Of a stretch of 64,000 nt of DNA, positions 14,046 to 27,665 are shown piece by piece. The stretch comes from Glossina fuscipes (lineage: Eukaryota > Arthropoda > Insecta > Diptera > Glossinidae), in the NCBI RefSeq assembly GCF_014805625.2, contig NW_023998415.1:26089296-26153295 (forward strand). Direction: 5' to 3'. Position 1 is the first letter of the stretch. Every line of letters starts with the position of its first letter. The position numbers and the translations under genes were made by a program. Under the pieces are notes generated by a model, which saw only the letters and a list, made by a program, of their open reading frames with translations, ran no database searches and was not told where the DNA came from.

Positions 14046-15548
14046 TTTGGACCTTCTTTTCATCTGAATGAATATGAGGAACATTTACGTCTAATGAAAA
14101 TGTATTGCTTGCTTAACGCTAATTACAACTGAGTCGGTTGTTTTCCTTTCCGCTTAAACCAAAGTTTAAGTAAAGTTTACATCTTTCTATATTTCCTTTT
14201 TGTTGCCGTAAATGTAGCTGTTATAAGGACAATCAACTAATAAATATATACATAAATAGAAATTAAAGTTTGAAAGTTGAAATATTTCCCTAACTAGGAA
14301 AACATTATCTAATAATGCCCATCGATATAAGTGATATAACTATAAGGATTAAATATAAACAGACAAAGAAGAAAAAAAAATGACGAAAAAAAACGGAACT
14401 TGATACAAAGTAAAAGCAGAAACAAAACTAACACGTAAGAAAATTACATTCGGCTATGGCCGAATCTTTCATAACCACCGCGTTTATCCTACAAAGCACT
14501 CAAGAAGAAGGAAACAAATGAAATTTTCTTATTCTATAAAACCCTTTGGGTGGGCGCGGTACTGACTTTCTTCTTCAATCGATCGCTCGTAAAGTATATA
14601 CGTGAAAGCTATAAACATTGCATCTTTTGCAATTTATGCTTTATAAACAAAAGAAACCATAAGGAAAATTGTTCTCAGTTTATGTTGTACGGTAAGCCTG
14701 ACCGCAAGAATTTCCAAAGTTTTTGGCGCCAAATTTGAAGCCCATATCTTATTCTTTACGATCTATAGAACAGTTACCATAGATATTACTTAGTGAAAGA
14801 GACGGATGGACGGACACGGCTAAATATATTTAGAATTTGGTAGTAAGGAGAACCATATGCATTCCCTATAAGATCGTGAGAGGTTACTTGCGGTTATTGC
14901 AAACGCTTTAACGAAATGAACACATTTCCAACGGCATCGATGGCTGTGTGCAAAAAGACACAATTACGATGCCTTAAATGTGAAGTGTGCGCAAAGTTAA
15001 GTTTAATTATTTCTGGTGTTACAGTAAAGAAAAACCCAAACGTAAGTGTACGTTAATGCAGGCAAGGTTGCTTGCTATTGTAACGGTTTAAAACATTAAT
15101 ATCCACAACATATGAACGGCAGCCAATCAAGCAATCAAAAAAAAATCCCATATAACTTGTTATTGGTCAGCAATAAATGTAAAAGCAATGCTAGTATAGG
15201 TTAACAACAATAAAATCATGATCAATAATAATCACTTTTTAAATTCATGATCAACTCCAAGTATCGTGTGCTGCTTCGATATGATTTATTCAATTTTAAA
15301 AGGGTAATAAAATAAGACAAGAGAGTTTACGCTTAAACCGAATCTTTAAATACATGCCAACTGTTAACCAGTTAAGTGAAGTTAACATTATCTTATTGTT
15401 TTCTTCTGCTTCTCCTTCTCCTTCTTATTCGGCACAAGACCATTGTATGCCTTGTACAATCAGCTACCAGCACTTGTTATATGGCAAATCATCGTTTAAA
15501 TTATGAAAATAAATTTGAAAAGTGGAAAATTAAATAACTTGCAGTTGC

Positions 15549-16125
15549 AGTTATGACGACAAGTATAAAATTCGAGGCATCTTTATTGATGATATATGGA
15601 TTTACGGTCGATTTCGAAAAGAGTTATGACAACCAGTACAAAGTTCGAGGCATCTTTCCTAATAATGTACGGATTGAAGATCGATTTCAAGAAGAGTTAT
15701 GACAACAAATATAAAATTCGAGGCGCCTTTCCTAATGATATGTGGATTGAAGATCGATTTCAAGAAGAGTTATGACAACAAATATAAAGTTCGAGGCGCC
15801 TTTCCTAATGATATGTGGATTGAAGATCGCTTTCAAGAAGAGTTATGACAACAAATATAAAGTTCGAGGCGCCTTTCCTAATGATATGTGGATTGAAGAT
15901 CGATTTCAAGAAGAGTTATGACAACAAATATAAAGTTGGAGGCGCCTTTCCTAATGATATGTGGATTGAAGATCGATTTCAAGAAGAGTTATGACAACAA
16001 ATATAAAATTCGAGGCGCCTTTCCTAATGATATGTGGATTGAAGGTCGCTTTCGAAAAGAGTTATGACAACAAATATAAAGTTCGAGGGGGTCTTTCCTA
16101 ATGATATATAAAGTATATATAGCTC
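15549..16125. repeat. 73-bp tandem repeat array (about 7.8 units)
   Basis: The phrase AGTTATGACAACAAATATAA recurs at 15549, 15622, 15695, 15768, 15841, 15914, 15987 and 16060, always exactly 73 bp apart. The central units (15695-16059) are nearly identical (GAGGCGCCTTTCCTAATGAT, TGTGGATTGAAGATCG); the edge units are more diverged, as expected when unequal exchange homogenises the middle. The last unit decays after 16125. The period is not a multiple of three and every frame is interrupted, so it is not coding. Confidence 0.95.
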
Positions 16126-17504
16126 GAGGGGTGTTTAAAGATTGAAGCTCTTGAAAACGAATTATCAAAGAAACTAAGCGTAGGCAGAACCATTACTAAG
16201 TTGAAAACCATCGTTGAACCAGTAGCTTACATAGGAAGTTAAATGTAGGTACAGGAGTTCTTTTGATTTGAAATCTCGTATTTACCCAGTAACCTAAAGA
16301 CGATGCAGAGTGCAAAAGGAGCTTTTGCTTGATTATGATGCAATCGTAAGTCAGTAATGAATAATGACTGGCCGTACTACAAAACTGTTCCTTAGTTAAA
16401 GATGAATAAATGATGAGATTAACTAAAAAGCAGTGAAAGGAAAGCAAGGAAAGAAAATGATATAATTAGGGTTAGCAGCTAGACGAAGAACCGTTTAACG
16501 GCATATTGATAAGAATACTGCGGAGTTTAATGCAGATCGTGACTTCAATAGGAATCAATTTAATCGTTCATTTGCATTTATAGTAAGGTAGTAGGTAAGG
16601 TAGGACACGCATCTAAATCAATCAATTTACGCCTTATAAACAACATAACATCGTAAGCGTGTTACGTAACAATATTTTGATATCTATGCATGCATGCAAG
16701 AATGAATAATATGTAGTGATAAATGGAATTTATGCGGCCGCGTTGTTAGGCTATTCATTGCTTTAATAAACTGTAAATTAGAGAGGTTAGTTATTATTAA
16801 TAGGTATAGTTTTAGTTTTATTTTGGTTGCAAAAATAAAATTTTTTTTTTGAAAAACAAGTTCTTTTATAATAATCTTACCACGCGTATTAATCTTATGT
16901 CGCTACAGACATTACAGTTCGATGTGCATTAAATTTATTTTTTGAAAAAATTTGTGTGGTTTCATATTAAGTAACGCGAATGAATTTTATTAAGTTTTCT
17001 TTCACTGACTAAAAATAAAATCAAATAAATATTTGGAAAAATCCAATAATCAAGTTTTCCTAAAACCTGTGAACAGCATGATGTGCATATGTGCATATGT
17101 ACATAAGACGATGAAAATGCTTGCAATTTGTGACCTTTTGATATGCTTTTTCGATTTTTAATTTTCTTTACATATTGAAAAGTATTCGATGACAAAATGC
17201 CGAACATATAAAACCCTACCATCCTCAGCCATTATGTACGTTTTCGATTATATTCTCAGTTATATTGCCATCGTATTACGGATGATGTTGCTTACGCGAA
17301 GTATGTACGCATTTGACAGAAGCAAACGATGGACGGTTCGATGGTGAGACAAGAGGAAGAGACTTTTCAAATTTTGTGGGCTACGGGCATTCGATTTTCG
17401 AAATTTTTTTTTTTTTTTCATATCCGCAACGTACGTTGACATTATCAACCATTTTGCATTTTTAGTTTGTTTTTGACAGATGTAAAGGTGAGACGTGTCT
17501 TGGC

Positions 17505-17835
17505 GTGCTTGGCGATGGACAAAAACATCCGTAATAAATTTTCCGTGAAGAATAAAGTTGGGCGCCACAACTCACTAAAAATGTTGACCGTGTGGCAGTT
17601 GGCGAGTCTACTCTAAGCGAAAAAAGATATTTATAAATATGTTGAAATCTCTTCCTAGAAGACCGAGAAGATGACAATGCCCGCCCTGGACGGCCCGATG
17701 AAAACGTTGCAGCCGTAAAGACAATTATTATGGAGTATCGTCGAGCCATTATTAGAGAATCAGCCTGCAAGGCCTGGATATTGCACCACGATAATGTGCC
17801 AGCACACACATCCTTGCCTGTTCATAAGCCGACTT
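17505..17835 (+). mobile_element. Decayed mariner-like transposase fragment
   Basis: Broken frames on the plus strand give pieces typical of mariner (IS630/Tc1/mariner) transposases. One near 17585 resembles the N-terminal helix-turn-helix (SLKMLT). One near 17674-17760 reads DDNARPGRPDENVAAVKTII followed by MEYRRAIIRES, matching the SGRPSTSTDENVEAVK..NRR linker. One near 17772-17820 reads WILHHDNVPAHTSL, the signature around the second catalytic Asp (HHDNAPAHTS). The linker and the catalytic motif are almost adjacent, so about 100 codons are missing between them. The copy also carries stops and frameshifts and is dead. Confidence 0.8.
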
Positions 17836-19654
17836 CTTTCTCCTCTGTAACTTTTTCCGGTTGTCAAAACTGAAAAGATCCATAATAGGGCGGAGTTTTC
17901 TTGCGATTCAGATCTCAAGGCCATAGCATAACACACCCATCAGTAGTTTCGAAGATTAGAAAAAGCGCTTGCACAAGTGCATCATTTCTAAGGGGGATTA
18001 CTGTAAAGGGACAAATGTTTTTGGAGCAAAATACTAAGTGAAATGCGATTGAAAATGGACCACAGTGTCCCATAAACTTAACCTGTATTTCTGTTCACTG
18101 CTCAAAACCGCAAACAATCAGCCAAGCCCGCCCAATATTAGAGAGTACCTCTTTTAGTGCCTTTAATCCTTTCTAGGTTAGCATGAAAAACTTCGGCCAC
18201 AGCCATATACTATGTGTATAAGTTATACGTTTATATGTTACTTGTGGTGCACAATCTGTGATGTTTATGCAGATATATATAAAACCTCGAAGGGCTTCAA
18301 AGAGATCTGATAACGATCCGCAAATGATTTTAATTTGATTTGGACTCGTCTACCTACCTGTTTGTCCGTACGTCTGACATGTTTTCCCTTGCTGAACCTT
18401 TAACTCAGAATTTCCCAAATATCTTGACCACATTGGCATAACATGCTTGGCTACTGCAAATGGATTGGATCGGACCTATTCTGCAGCAACTTACTATATA
18501 GTGCCTTGTTTTGAAAAAGTCGGCCAATGAAGAAAAAAATTTGCAATTTAAAAAATTTCTCCATAAGATACTCTCCGAAGAAGTGTTTCCCGTTCGAATC
18601 GGATTGATTGATTTCCCCTTTGTACATAGCCTTTCTTAAGAGAAGTAAGGTTTCGCGAGTCGGCCAAGTTTCATTTTCAATATTTTGAAGTAAAAATTGG
18701 TCTTAACTTGTGACTTCAATTTACTGGGCTAACTTTTCACTACGTAAGCCTATTTTTTAGAACCTAACCCATATAAAGGTTCACTCAGGGGATGTTATTT
18801 AGTTACAAGTGTTATATGGTGATGCTCTGAAAGAAAAAAAAGAAGAAATACGACCTGATTGTTGACCTCAGTCTAGTGAATATGTCGTTGACTGAGTACT
18901 CACTAGAGCTACGACCGAAAAAAACACTATCGCATTGCGATTTGAGACCGCGAACGTGACTGACGGTGTTCGGTTAATTTTTAGCGCTCTATGATGAAAA
19001 TCGCTAACGAATAAAAAAATTTGCTAAATTTTGAAAAAAGTTCAAGTCTTGATCCCCTATCCACGTAAGGTTACCGCCCATGAAAAGTATGCCAAGTTTT
19101 ATTGTTTGCCATTTTATCACGAAAATAAATGGTGGATGATATTACACCAAGTGTTATAGGATCGGTTTTGTCCGTTTATAATGTTTTTTCGTTTGTTTTT
19201 CCCCGCTTCTCTTTTAAATCTTTCATAGGTTTTTCGCGATTAAACAAACAATAAACAACAAGCAGCTGCACACATATCTTATTGCGCGAGTATGCGAGAA
19301 GACCGCAGCATAACTCGTAAAATGTTGATCTTTTGTAAGTTCGCAAAGACATCATCATCTCATTTAATAATAAAAAAAAAGAATATAAAAAGAAACTATG
19401 TTTGCCTTAAGACGAATACGTACACCGCACTATCACGCAAATGAAAATAGTTTTGTATTTTCTCAACTGTCTGGCGTACCAACGAAACAATTATAAATAT
19501 TTTAACGGAAATGTCAGATTAATATCTTGCTGCAGGATATAGCTTTTTGATGGAAGCACATAAAATATTTTCGTTTTCTTTTCTTTTTTTTTTTTTGCAA
19601 AATTGTTTTAATATTTTTAATGCTTTTGACTTCTTAAAGTGATCTGTGCGAAAT

Positions 19655-20560
19655 TTATCCAAAAATGTATGCGCCAACCTTTACATTTTGTAGCAGATGG
19701 GAACAGAAATATGGACTGAGAGAAGCTCGAGGGAGCAAATGTAAAGACGACAAAGCGGAAGAACAAGAAGCGGACAGAAATGTAGATGGATACGTGGAAA
19801 AGTGCGAGATGAACCTACACGCAAATGAACGGCTAAGCGAGTGAAAGCATAGTCTCAAGAAGCAATTTCTTGCAGAATGAAGGGAAAAAAACCATGTTCG
19901 CCCAGACAGACACCAAGAAATTAAGAAGAGAACGCCATGACCAAAGGCAATGGTTCTCATAAACGAACATCTAAATGAATAACTGAACATATAGGGAGAT
20001 GGATGATTGTACGAATAGATAAATAAGGCAGAAGTGAAGACAGATAGACAGACAAACGAAGAATAGATGGGCATACGGGAAGATCGACAGATGTAAAGGC
20101 CAAGGTGGAAAGATTGACAGATGATAAGCTAGACTTACATAAAGCGATTTACAAATGTATAGGGCATACAGTACGAAAATACTGACGCATAAGCGTAAAC
20201 GAGGACGAACACAGTAAGTACAGATAAACAAACAAAGAAAATAAAGAGAATTTGAATGAATTACTAGGCAAGAACGTACCGATAGGGTAACGCCGAATAG
20301 GTCAATGAAGTGGCAAGCACACACCCACGAGACTATCCCGAGCGGATACTTATGAGTAATCATACTGAACGGATAAGTAAATGCACGCATCTATCTGCCA
20401 AGGGCAATTGACGAACGCGCTGAACGAAGAGTTAAATAGGAGAATAGAACATAGATAGACAACGAATCGAACGAATGACTGGAATAATAAAATAATGAAC
20501 GATTGAACATTTTCGTGTCTAGGGTCAGATAAACTCAAATTAACGACTGAATCAATCGAG
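19655..20560. repeat. Cryptically simple, strand-asymmetric region
   Basis: About 900 bp in which the plus strand is rich in A and G and made of scrambled tetranucleotides (GACA, GATA, GAAC, GAAT). Because T is scarce on the plus strand, TAA/TAG/TGA are rare when the minus strand is read. This yields two overlapping open frames of 139 codons with pyrimidine-biased, low-complexity composition (S, F, L, C, Y). I read these as composition artefacts rather than genes. A similar smaller patch occurs at about 25170-25340. Confidence 0.55.
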
Positions 20561-21036
20561 AGGCCCGTACTTATTCTAGGAATTTTGATGCGTATTTTTC
20601 GTGGTTACAAAAGAAATGATAAGGTCAATACACTTTTATGTCACTATTATGGCGATTACAATGCTGCAGGCGTTTTCATGTGTGTTTACCATTTTTAAAT
20701 AATAAATTTTCAATAAGTAAACTCGTAGTGTTAGCCTTTAGGTAATCAAGATTCATGTTAATGCGGTTGTCTCCACTGCTTATGGAACTCGGTAAATAAA
20801 TTGCAAACGGCAATGTGTCCGTCCGTATGGATGGGAAAGTGAACTGACCCTACATATAATAAATCACGGCATAGACAGGTCTTTGATAACATTTAAACAT
20901 TTCCCTTTACTTTTATATAAGAGAAACGGAATAGCTTAAGGTGAAGTCAGCTGAGATAATTGAGAAATCGAAAAATGCTAAAAACATTACAAATATATTA
21001 ATTAAACATTAATGGAAATAAGCTAAATATCTCTTA

Positions 21037-21039
<3 letters not shown>

Positions 21040-21068
<29 letters not shown>
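21040..21068. repeat. (TA)n microsatellite
   Basis: Alternating TA run of about 28 bp ending at TCGATTTCC. No gene nearby. Confidence 0.8.
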
Positions 21069-21072
<4 letters not shown>

Positions 21073-22259
21073 TTCCAAAAATATATAAAAATTTAAAGAG
21101 CAAAGGAAAAATCCAATAAGACAATAACAAAAAGTCAAAATGACACGCACGTCATCGTTTTCAAGCAGAAACCGCATTTTCAAAACCAGCCAACTTTAAC
21201 AAAATTGTATGATATGAAACAACCGTTTGCATGGTATAGCACTCGATAGACGAGAATTTGATTAAATAGAGAAAAAAAAAAAACAAAAAATTAAAGGAAA
21301 ACAAAATCAAGCGCACTGGGTATGTTTGTATATAAATTTTTTTTTATATTTTTTTTTATATTTTTTTTCAAAAGATTTAAGCAGTTGCAGTTGAAAATTT
21401 TAGCTTCATTTCCGTTCTAAACGTTCAGGTGTTAGCAACGTAGCAAATTTTAACAAAACCCAATGGTGTTGTTAAAAATACTTAAGTATTTGGTTGGTAT
21501 GTGATTGCGTTTGTGTTACGAGTGCTTTTTTAAGTTTATAATAAATAATTGCTTGATTTTCATTATTATTTTTCTTCTTTTGTTTTATTTTGGTTTTTTC
21601 TTTCTTTTCCTTTTAAAAACGAAATGAAACAAAACCAAAACGAAAAAAATAAAGGTTGCATTAGACGGATGTATCATGAAATCAGTGAAACCGTGTTCGC
21701 TGTAAAAATGTTGCGATATCAATTCCTGGAAAAGGATTAGAGAAAAGGAAAAGAGCAATTATTTTCCTAAGTGAGTCTTTTCATAATTCTTGTAAGCAAG
21801 TTTGCTGCTTAAGTTGCTTAAGTCTTAAGAAAATATTGCAATAATAAAAAGAATCTCTTAAGTCGCAAACAAATATTTTGTTTTTCCTTAAAATTTTCAT
21901 TATTGTAAGTGAAAACAAAACAAAAATAAAAGAGAAATCTATTCTATAAAAGAACTTTCGCACCTGGGGCCAAAAAATGCGTACTCAATAAATTTGCGAA
22001 TTTATTTGTAAAAAACCACAAAATCCGTAAATGGTTTGAGATTTGGAGTCGACTGTTTTTCAAAATTCTCCAATTCATAGGAAAATAAATTGGACAAGAA
22101 AACTTATCGAGGCTGCAGAGAGGGTCCAAGTTACTTTGACTTGGGCTGTTTTCCAAGAGAGAGAGCGTGTGTGTGCGTGTGTGTGTGCGTGTAAATTGTA
22201 TTCTAGGATGGTAAATAAACCTTCGACCGCTTCATTTCAAGGTATTAAGCAACTGCATA

Positions 22260-22445
22260 AATTGGATGCTTCACTTGCCAAATCGATTAACTCCATTTTT
22301 GGAATTTTTTAAAAATTATAATATTAAAGCTCTTCATCAGCTTCTAACTGCACATATTCATGAAGAGCTAATGAAGTGCTGTCATATTAAAAATTAATTA
22401 AATTAAAAATGAAGTTAATCGATTTGGCAAATGAAGCATCCAATT
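22260..22445. repeat. Long fold-back hairpin (186 nt)
   Basis: The outer arms 22260-22300 and 22405-22445 are 41-nt inverted repeats differing at two positions. Both differences are transitions that become G:U pairs if the minus strand is transcribed. The inner part is also complementary (AATAT, CTTCAT and AGCT blocks around 22319-22350 and 22356-22392), so nearly the whole unit folds on itself with a short loop near 22350. It could be a small MITE, or a hairpin-RNA or miRNA-like precursor. No protein frame explains it. Confidence 0.8.
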
Positions 22446-24702
22446 AACACTCCAAAGCGTATTATTCAAGCTATGCACGCTTCTTCCTGTTTCTTCTCCA
22501 CTCTTAAAGCAGTGAAATGCAGTGCAGTTATAATGTAAATGCGTTACGATATTCAAAGCCCAAATACAGCCAAATGCAGATCAGGCGAACAATTAGCATC
22601 AACGATAAAGCTGAATATGCATGGCAAGCCCATTTGAGGGAATCACTTTTACGTGATATATACCATCACTAAGGAGCGCCACTAAAAGCAACTAATGCAG
22701 TCGCAACAAAAAAAAATTTTGCGCGTGGTATACCAAAAGTCATTGTGTCGCGGATATTTGCAGTACCAAGAAGTATGAATGGTATTGAAAGTACTTCTCT
22801 TATACCCCACAAAAGGTTTGCTTAATGATAAGACTTGACAGGTAAAGCCATCTGTAGCTAATCAAATACGACAACAGTCTTTCTTGTCAACTTAATATAT
22901 TTCTATATTTCTATACGATTCGTCTATAGTACATTGTAAGTGATCGTAGAAATTATTCAGGTATGTTTCATTATTTAATATTTGCTTATCGGCTTCTGTA
23001 AGATACCGCATTAATTTATCTATAAGTTGTTGTCACGCTATCCACTCCTCCATGTGAACCGAGCACCTTTAAGAAGTATAAAGCACTCCGCTAAAGTATA
23101 CACAACACAGCTATTGAAAGCTCTAAACAGATCGAACCCTCTCCTCGAAAGAATACCGAATTCAAAAACTGTTGTTTTTCTTGGTTAATTAAAACGACAA
23201 AATAGGACAAGGAAGTCGAAAATTTTATATTAGGATTTTACAAGAAAAGCCAGAGGGAGATACTGTTATCTTTCGTTAGCATAAATAAATGCATTTTAAT
23301 ATTAAACTTACGTGGAGAACGCATCGAATTACTTCCTTTTTATTGGCATTTGCCTGTAGCATGCACACTAGAACTTTGATCTTAGACTGTGCTTTAATAA
23401 TCTCTTTTTAGTGCATACCCGTCTTGTGATGCAAGGGTTTATTAAGTTTATACGGATGCTTGTAATATATCCATAAAGACTAACGTTGAACTTACGTTTT
23501 ATTTACCAACCGATATAACTTGTCTATCCGTCTGTCTGTGTAATGCCTCTTTATACATGCTTGTCTTCAGTCTAGAAGTCGGAATTTTCGAAATATTTCA
23601 GTGATATACTTTGGTCCAAAAACGCTTGCTACTGAAAATGAATAGCGGATGGAATCAATTTCGCGGCTAACGGGCTAAATGGCAAACATTTATGAAAAGC
23701 TTGCAAGGGGTAGAAAAGAGCTTTTGAACCCTTTCTCTCCCTGTTTTTATCAAAAATAAAGTTTCTTATGACAACAAAATCGAGTTTGAAGTAAAGAACT
23801 ACTTCACTCTGCCAAGTTCGAGAAACATATAAGTAAGCCTTTATACTCTAGGGAAAATACGTCAAGGATTCTATTAAGCGACAGGATTTAGAGGTTGTTG
23901 CAGTAAGTTGACTTCGGTCTGAAGACTTCTCTTCTAAAGTCCAGGAGCTAAGCTCTTTCTTGCTGCATAAAAAATTTCAACCAGCCACAAGGACGGACAA
24001 GCAGAAATAAAATCCTATGTAAGTGAGGAGTAAGTATACGTTTTGAAAAGTCGAATGCGTATTCTAGGCTATGTAGAGGAAGGCTATATATATGCGTAGT
24101 TCATCTATGAGGAGAATCCAACTAATTAAACGAAAAGTATTTACTTCGATCATTTTTTCATATCTTAGTAATTACTCTATATAGAGTGTATGTGATGAAT
24201 AGCATAGTGGAAATTCTTTAGGGGCTTAATCATATTAAATCATATCTGCAATAATAGAGAGCATAACGATATTACATAGATAAAGTATCAAATGGTCGAT
24301 TGCCTCTAAGGTAATTAATTATCTTCCATTGCACGTTTTCTGATTTAACTAAGTTCTTAAGTGGATAACCTTGACTTGAAACAAAGCGTCATGATTTTTA
24401 CGAAAAGTAACTAGTATTAATATTATATAACAATCGCCGTCAGACAATGTTTAGTTTGGTTATATAATGGTGCAATTCATTTAGCCCCCAAAACCAAAAG
24501 GTAGCAATAGCAACAACAAAACCAGTCAAATATGAAATCAAGTAGAGCATAAAGCCATCAAACTTTAAACACACATTTCATTTGCACTTGTGTATGGTTG
24601 TACATGAAATGACAAGTAGGCAGCAAGTACAACACACGGTAAAGGTAATAAAAGAAATCCAGTTTTCGACTGCTGCCGAAAATGTGCAGCAAGTTATTTC
24701 CT

Positions 24703-24703
24703 C

Positions 24704-24738
<35 letters not shown>

Positions 24739-24767
24739 ATCTATTTACCTATCTATCTATCTATCTA

Positions 24768-24822
<55 letters not shown>

Positions 24823-24840
24823 ATCTATCTATCCATTTAT
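24703..24840. repeat. Compound (CTAT)n-(CT)n microsatellite
   Basis: A run of CTAT units (24706-24772) passes into about 24 CT units and back to CTAT/CCAT units. The open frames across it (strings of SIYL and SLSL) are simple-repeat artefacts. Confidence 0.95.
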
Positions 24841-27469
24841 TCTGATTTCATAATTTATACACCAAGGACATGGCGTTACTGACGCAATTGCATAAAAGTT
24901 GAATTTTAACGAATTGAATTTTAAAGAACACTAAAGCAAAATGAATGCAATAAATATTTTCAGTTTTTCTTCAAGAATTTTTATTTAGTGGTTCCATCCG
25001 CCAATCATCATTAATGTAGTCGTTTAGCAATAGATTAAATCCGTTAAAGCATTTCGCTTAAAACGCTTTACAGCTACTGTACAGTATTGTAATATATTGA
25101 AAATTTATAAATATTTAAGGTCCAATAATTAATATGAGGCTTTAAGAATGAAATCTTTACTTTGTTATCGTATTTATTAAGAGGAAGAGAAAAGGCCCTG
25201 TAGCACATGGAAAGCAGTAAGGGCGACAGATAAACCGATACGAGTGATGGTGAATATATAAAGGGACACACGGACAAATCGACAGACAGACGGTTGAAGA
25301 GATGATAGCCAGATGGATAGATCGACAGTGAAGGACGGAGGAACGGAGAAATTCGACAGGCGAACATTCGCACCAAACGCGGCAAACGGGAGTACGTACT
25401 TAACCAGTCAACTTTATACAACGAATATATACGTTTTGATGTATCTATCCGTCCTTGTCGGCTTTCCTCATAAAATTTTATCATTGCGTGAATGTGTATT
25501 TGCCAGCATAATGTATTTTATAAAATATTTTTGTTTCGTCACAACTTAATCTCACATTATAAGTTTATATAGCTAAATAAGTCGACACTGGTTAACTGGT
25601 TAAGTCCCAGGAAATATAAAAAGTCTTCTCTACCATAAAAGTAGCACATTTCACGCATCAATTGCGAATAATAGGATTATACCATGAAATCGGTCATGCT
25701 ATAGCCTCGCTAGGTTAGACAAATGGGTCTAAGACATAGCGAGCATTTCTCAATTTTTCCCGGAGTTTTTTTTCAAATGACATAAACACTCTTTAAAGTA
25801 TATAAAAATAACATAAAATGTTGACTATGAGAATCGGAATATTAAAAATGGTCCTTGAAAATCGACTTCCCGAACAGGGTTTCAAACCAGCATGATCCGG
25901 ATATGAATATGGATATTGATTGAATGCAAGTCAAACTTGAAAAGCAATTGAAGATGAAAAAAGAAAATTCCTGCCATACCCACGGAAATATTCAAAGCGG
26001 TTAAGCCAATTGTATGAGCCAGGAAGCCCAGATTAGAGACAAAACCCAAATCTCTTCAATATTAAAATTTGTAACTTCACACTGTCGACCCATTTTCCTT
26101 TCGCCCGTTCTTTTCTCTTGAGAACTCTTATCTATAATTTGGATTTCTTTCCTGTTTATAATGAAAACTCAATCACTTAAGTGATTGATAAATCCGAATG
26201 GGATCAATCAAGCAATAGCATTACGAAATTTTTTCACACAAAATAAAGGAAAATAAATATATTAACAATAAGGCAAACATAGCCGCTTTATAGTAAATAT
26301 TGCAGTGACAAATATTTGAAGAATGTCTTTTTTCCCGTATACCTAATGAACGCTAATGAACGATTACAGGTGACAAATTGTTTTTCATATAGTAAGTATC
26401 TAATATCAAGTCAAGCTTTTCAAAAACAACCGTTCATTTAGAAAACAATCTTTTTCAATTTTAAAGGAAACAAAAACATTATAAGCCGATTCTGAAATAC
26501 CTTACACTAACTCGCCCAAAATCAAATCAAAAATTATACCTTGTTTTCCCATAACGTCATAATTTTCAATGTGGAAGGAGGCTTAAAAAGTGGGGTAACG
26601 TGGTCCAAATTGTTATTCTTCATTAATTTTCGCCATATGAAAGCTTACTTCACATCGGAAATTTTATATAGAGGGTGTAACCAGTTTTTAAATTTAACTT
26701 ATCTGTAATCTAAGGCTTTTATGTGCTAAAACTGTACAAGTCGCAAAAGTCAGAATTCGGAGATACTTACGGATAATCGCAAGGGCCTTGGTAAGCTATG
26801 TGGAGTTTGCAATTTCTATCCGGCAAACACACCAAAAACGGTTACACTCAAGAAGTACACGTCCTGGAGACAAAACACTTATGGAGACAGACAGATAGAC
26901 AGTCGAAACTTACTTATCGTACGGGCTGATGTTATGCTCTGAGCCATTCTATAATTCAATTTTCGAAGATAATAAAGAATGGCATTTCTTTTCTCTACTC
27001 TTTTTTCGCAGATATCGAGAAATCTGCTTCACCAAATGTTTTTCGTCTATTGCTTCACCACTCCTCATACATCACGACCAATGAATTTTTCTCAGCCGCA
27101 AACTAAATATCATCGTTGCATTTAACGAACCACTACAGGGTTGCAATTGCAAAAAATATTACAAGTGCTGTCCAACAAATAAACTTACGTCGCCCAAATT
27201 TAAAGCAAAAAAATTATATTTGTGGAAATCTTACGGTTGTTAAAAGAAATGATTTTTCGTTGCAATGTATGTCGAAATACTATCACTCGGCAATTGCATA
27301 TATTTTTTACATTCCCAAAACTATTACTTTGTATGGATAGTGGGCACAAAGTTGATCTGACCCAAATCATTATCCTTGGGTCAAAATACGTCATTTTACC
27401 CAATTTCTTCAAAATATATCAAAAATGATGATCTGTAGATTTAACATAAGTAAGTGGAAATAGACATTA

Positions 27470-27665
27470 ACCACATAGATAGACGGAGAGACAGAAAGAC
27501 GGAAACTCAGACGCACGCATAGCCAGAGAAGGCCAAATCGATTTAGAAAATGATTATTAATCGATCGGTGTTATCGATTACCTTACGTTCTTCTGGGTTT
27601 TTCATAAATATCCTCAAAAATGTTATATATCTTCTACCACAGGTGGTGTAGCGTGCAATAACGAA
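27470..27665 (+). repeat. Dispersed repeat, family A copy (3' part)
   Basis: Runs of GGAGAGACAGAAAGACGG, then CAAATCGATTTAGAAAATGA..TCGATCGGTG, ending ACCACAGGTGGTGTAGCGTG. The same order is seen at 58480-58580 and 62880-63038. Family A is probably a non-autonomous element; no coding frame is preserved. Confidence 0.55.

Noticed and set aside
15549..16125. CRISPR-like array
   Set aside because: The repeats are directly contiguous 73-bp units without unique spacers, in a eukaryotic genome.
19655..20390. Two overlapping 139-codon minus-strand frames
   Set aside because: They arise from scarcity of T on the plus strand in a simple-repeat-like region; composition is pyrimidine-driven and no domain is recognisable.
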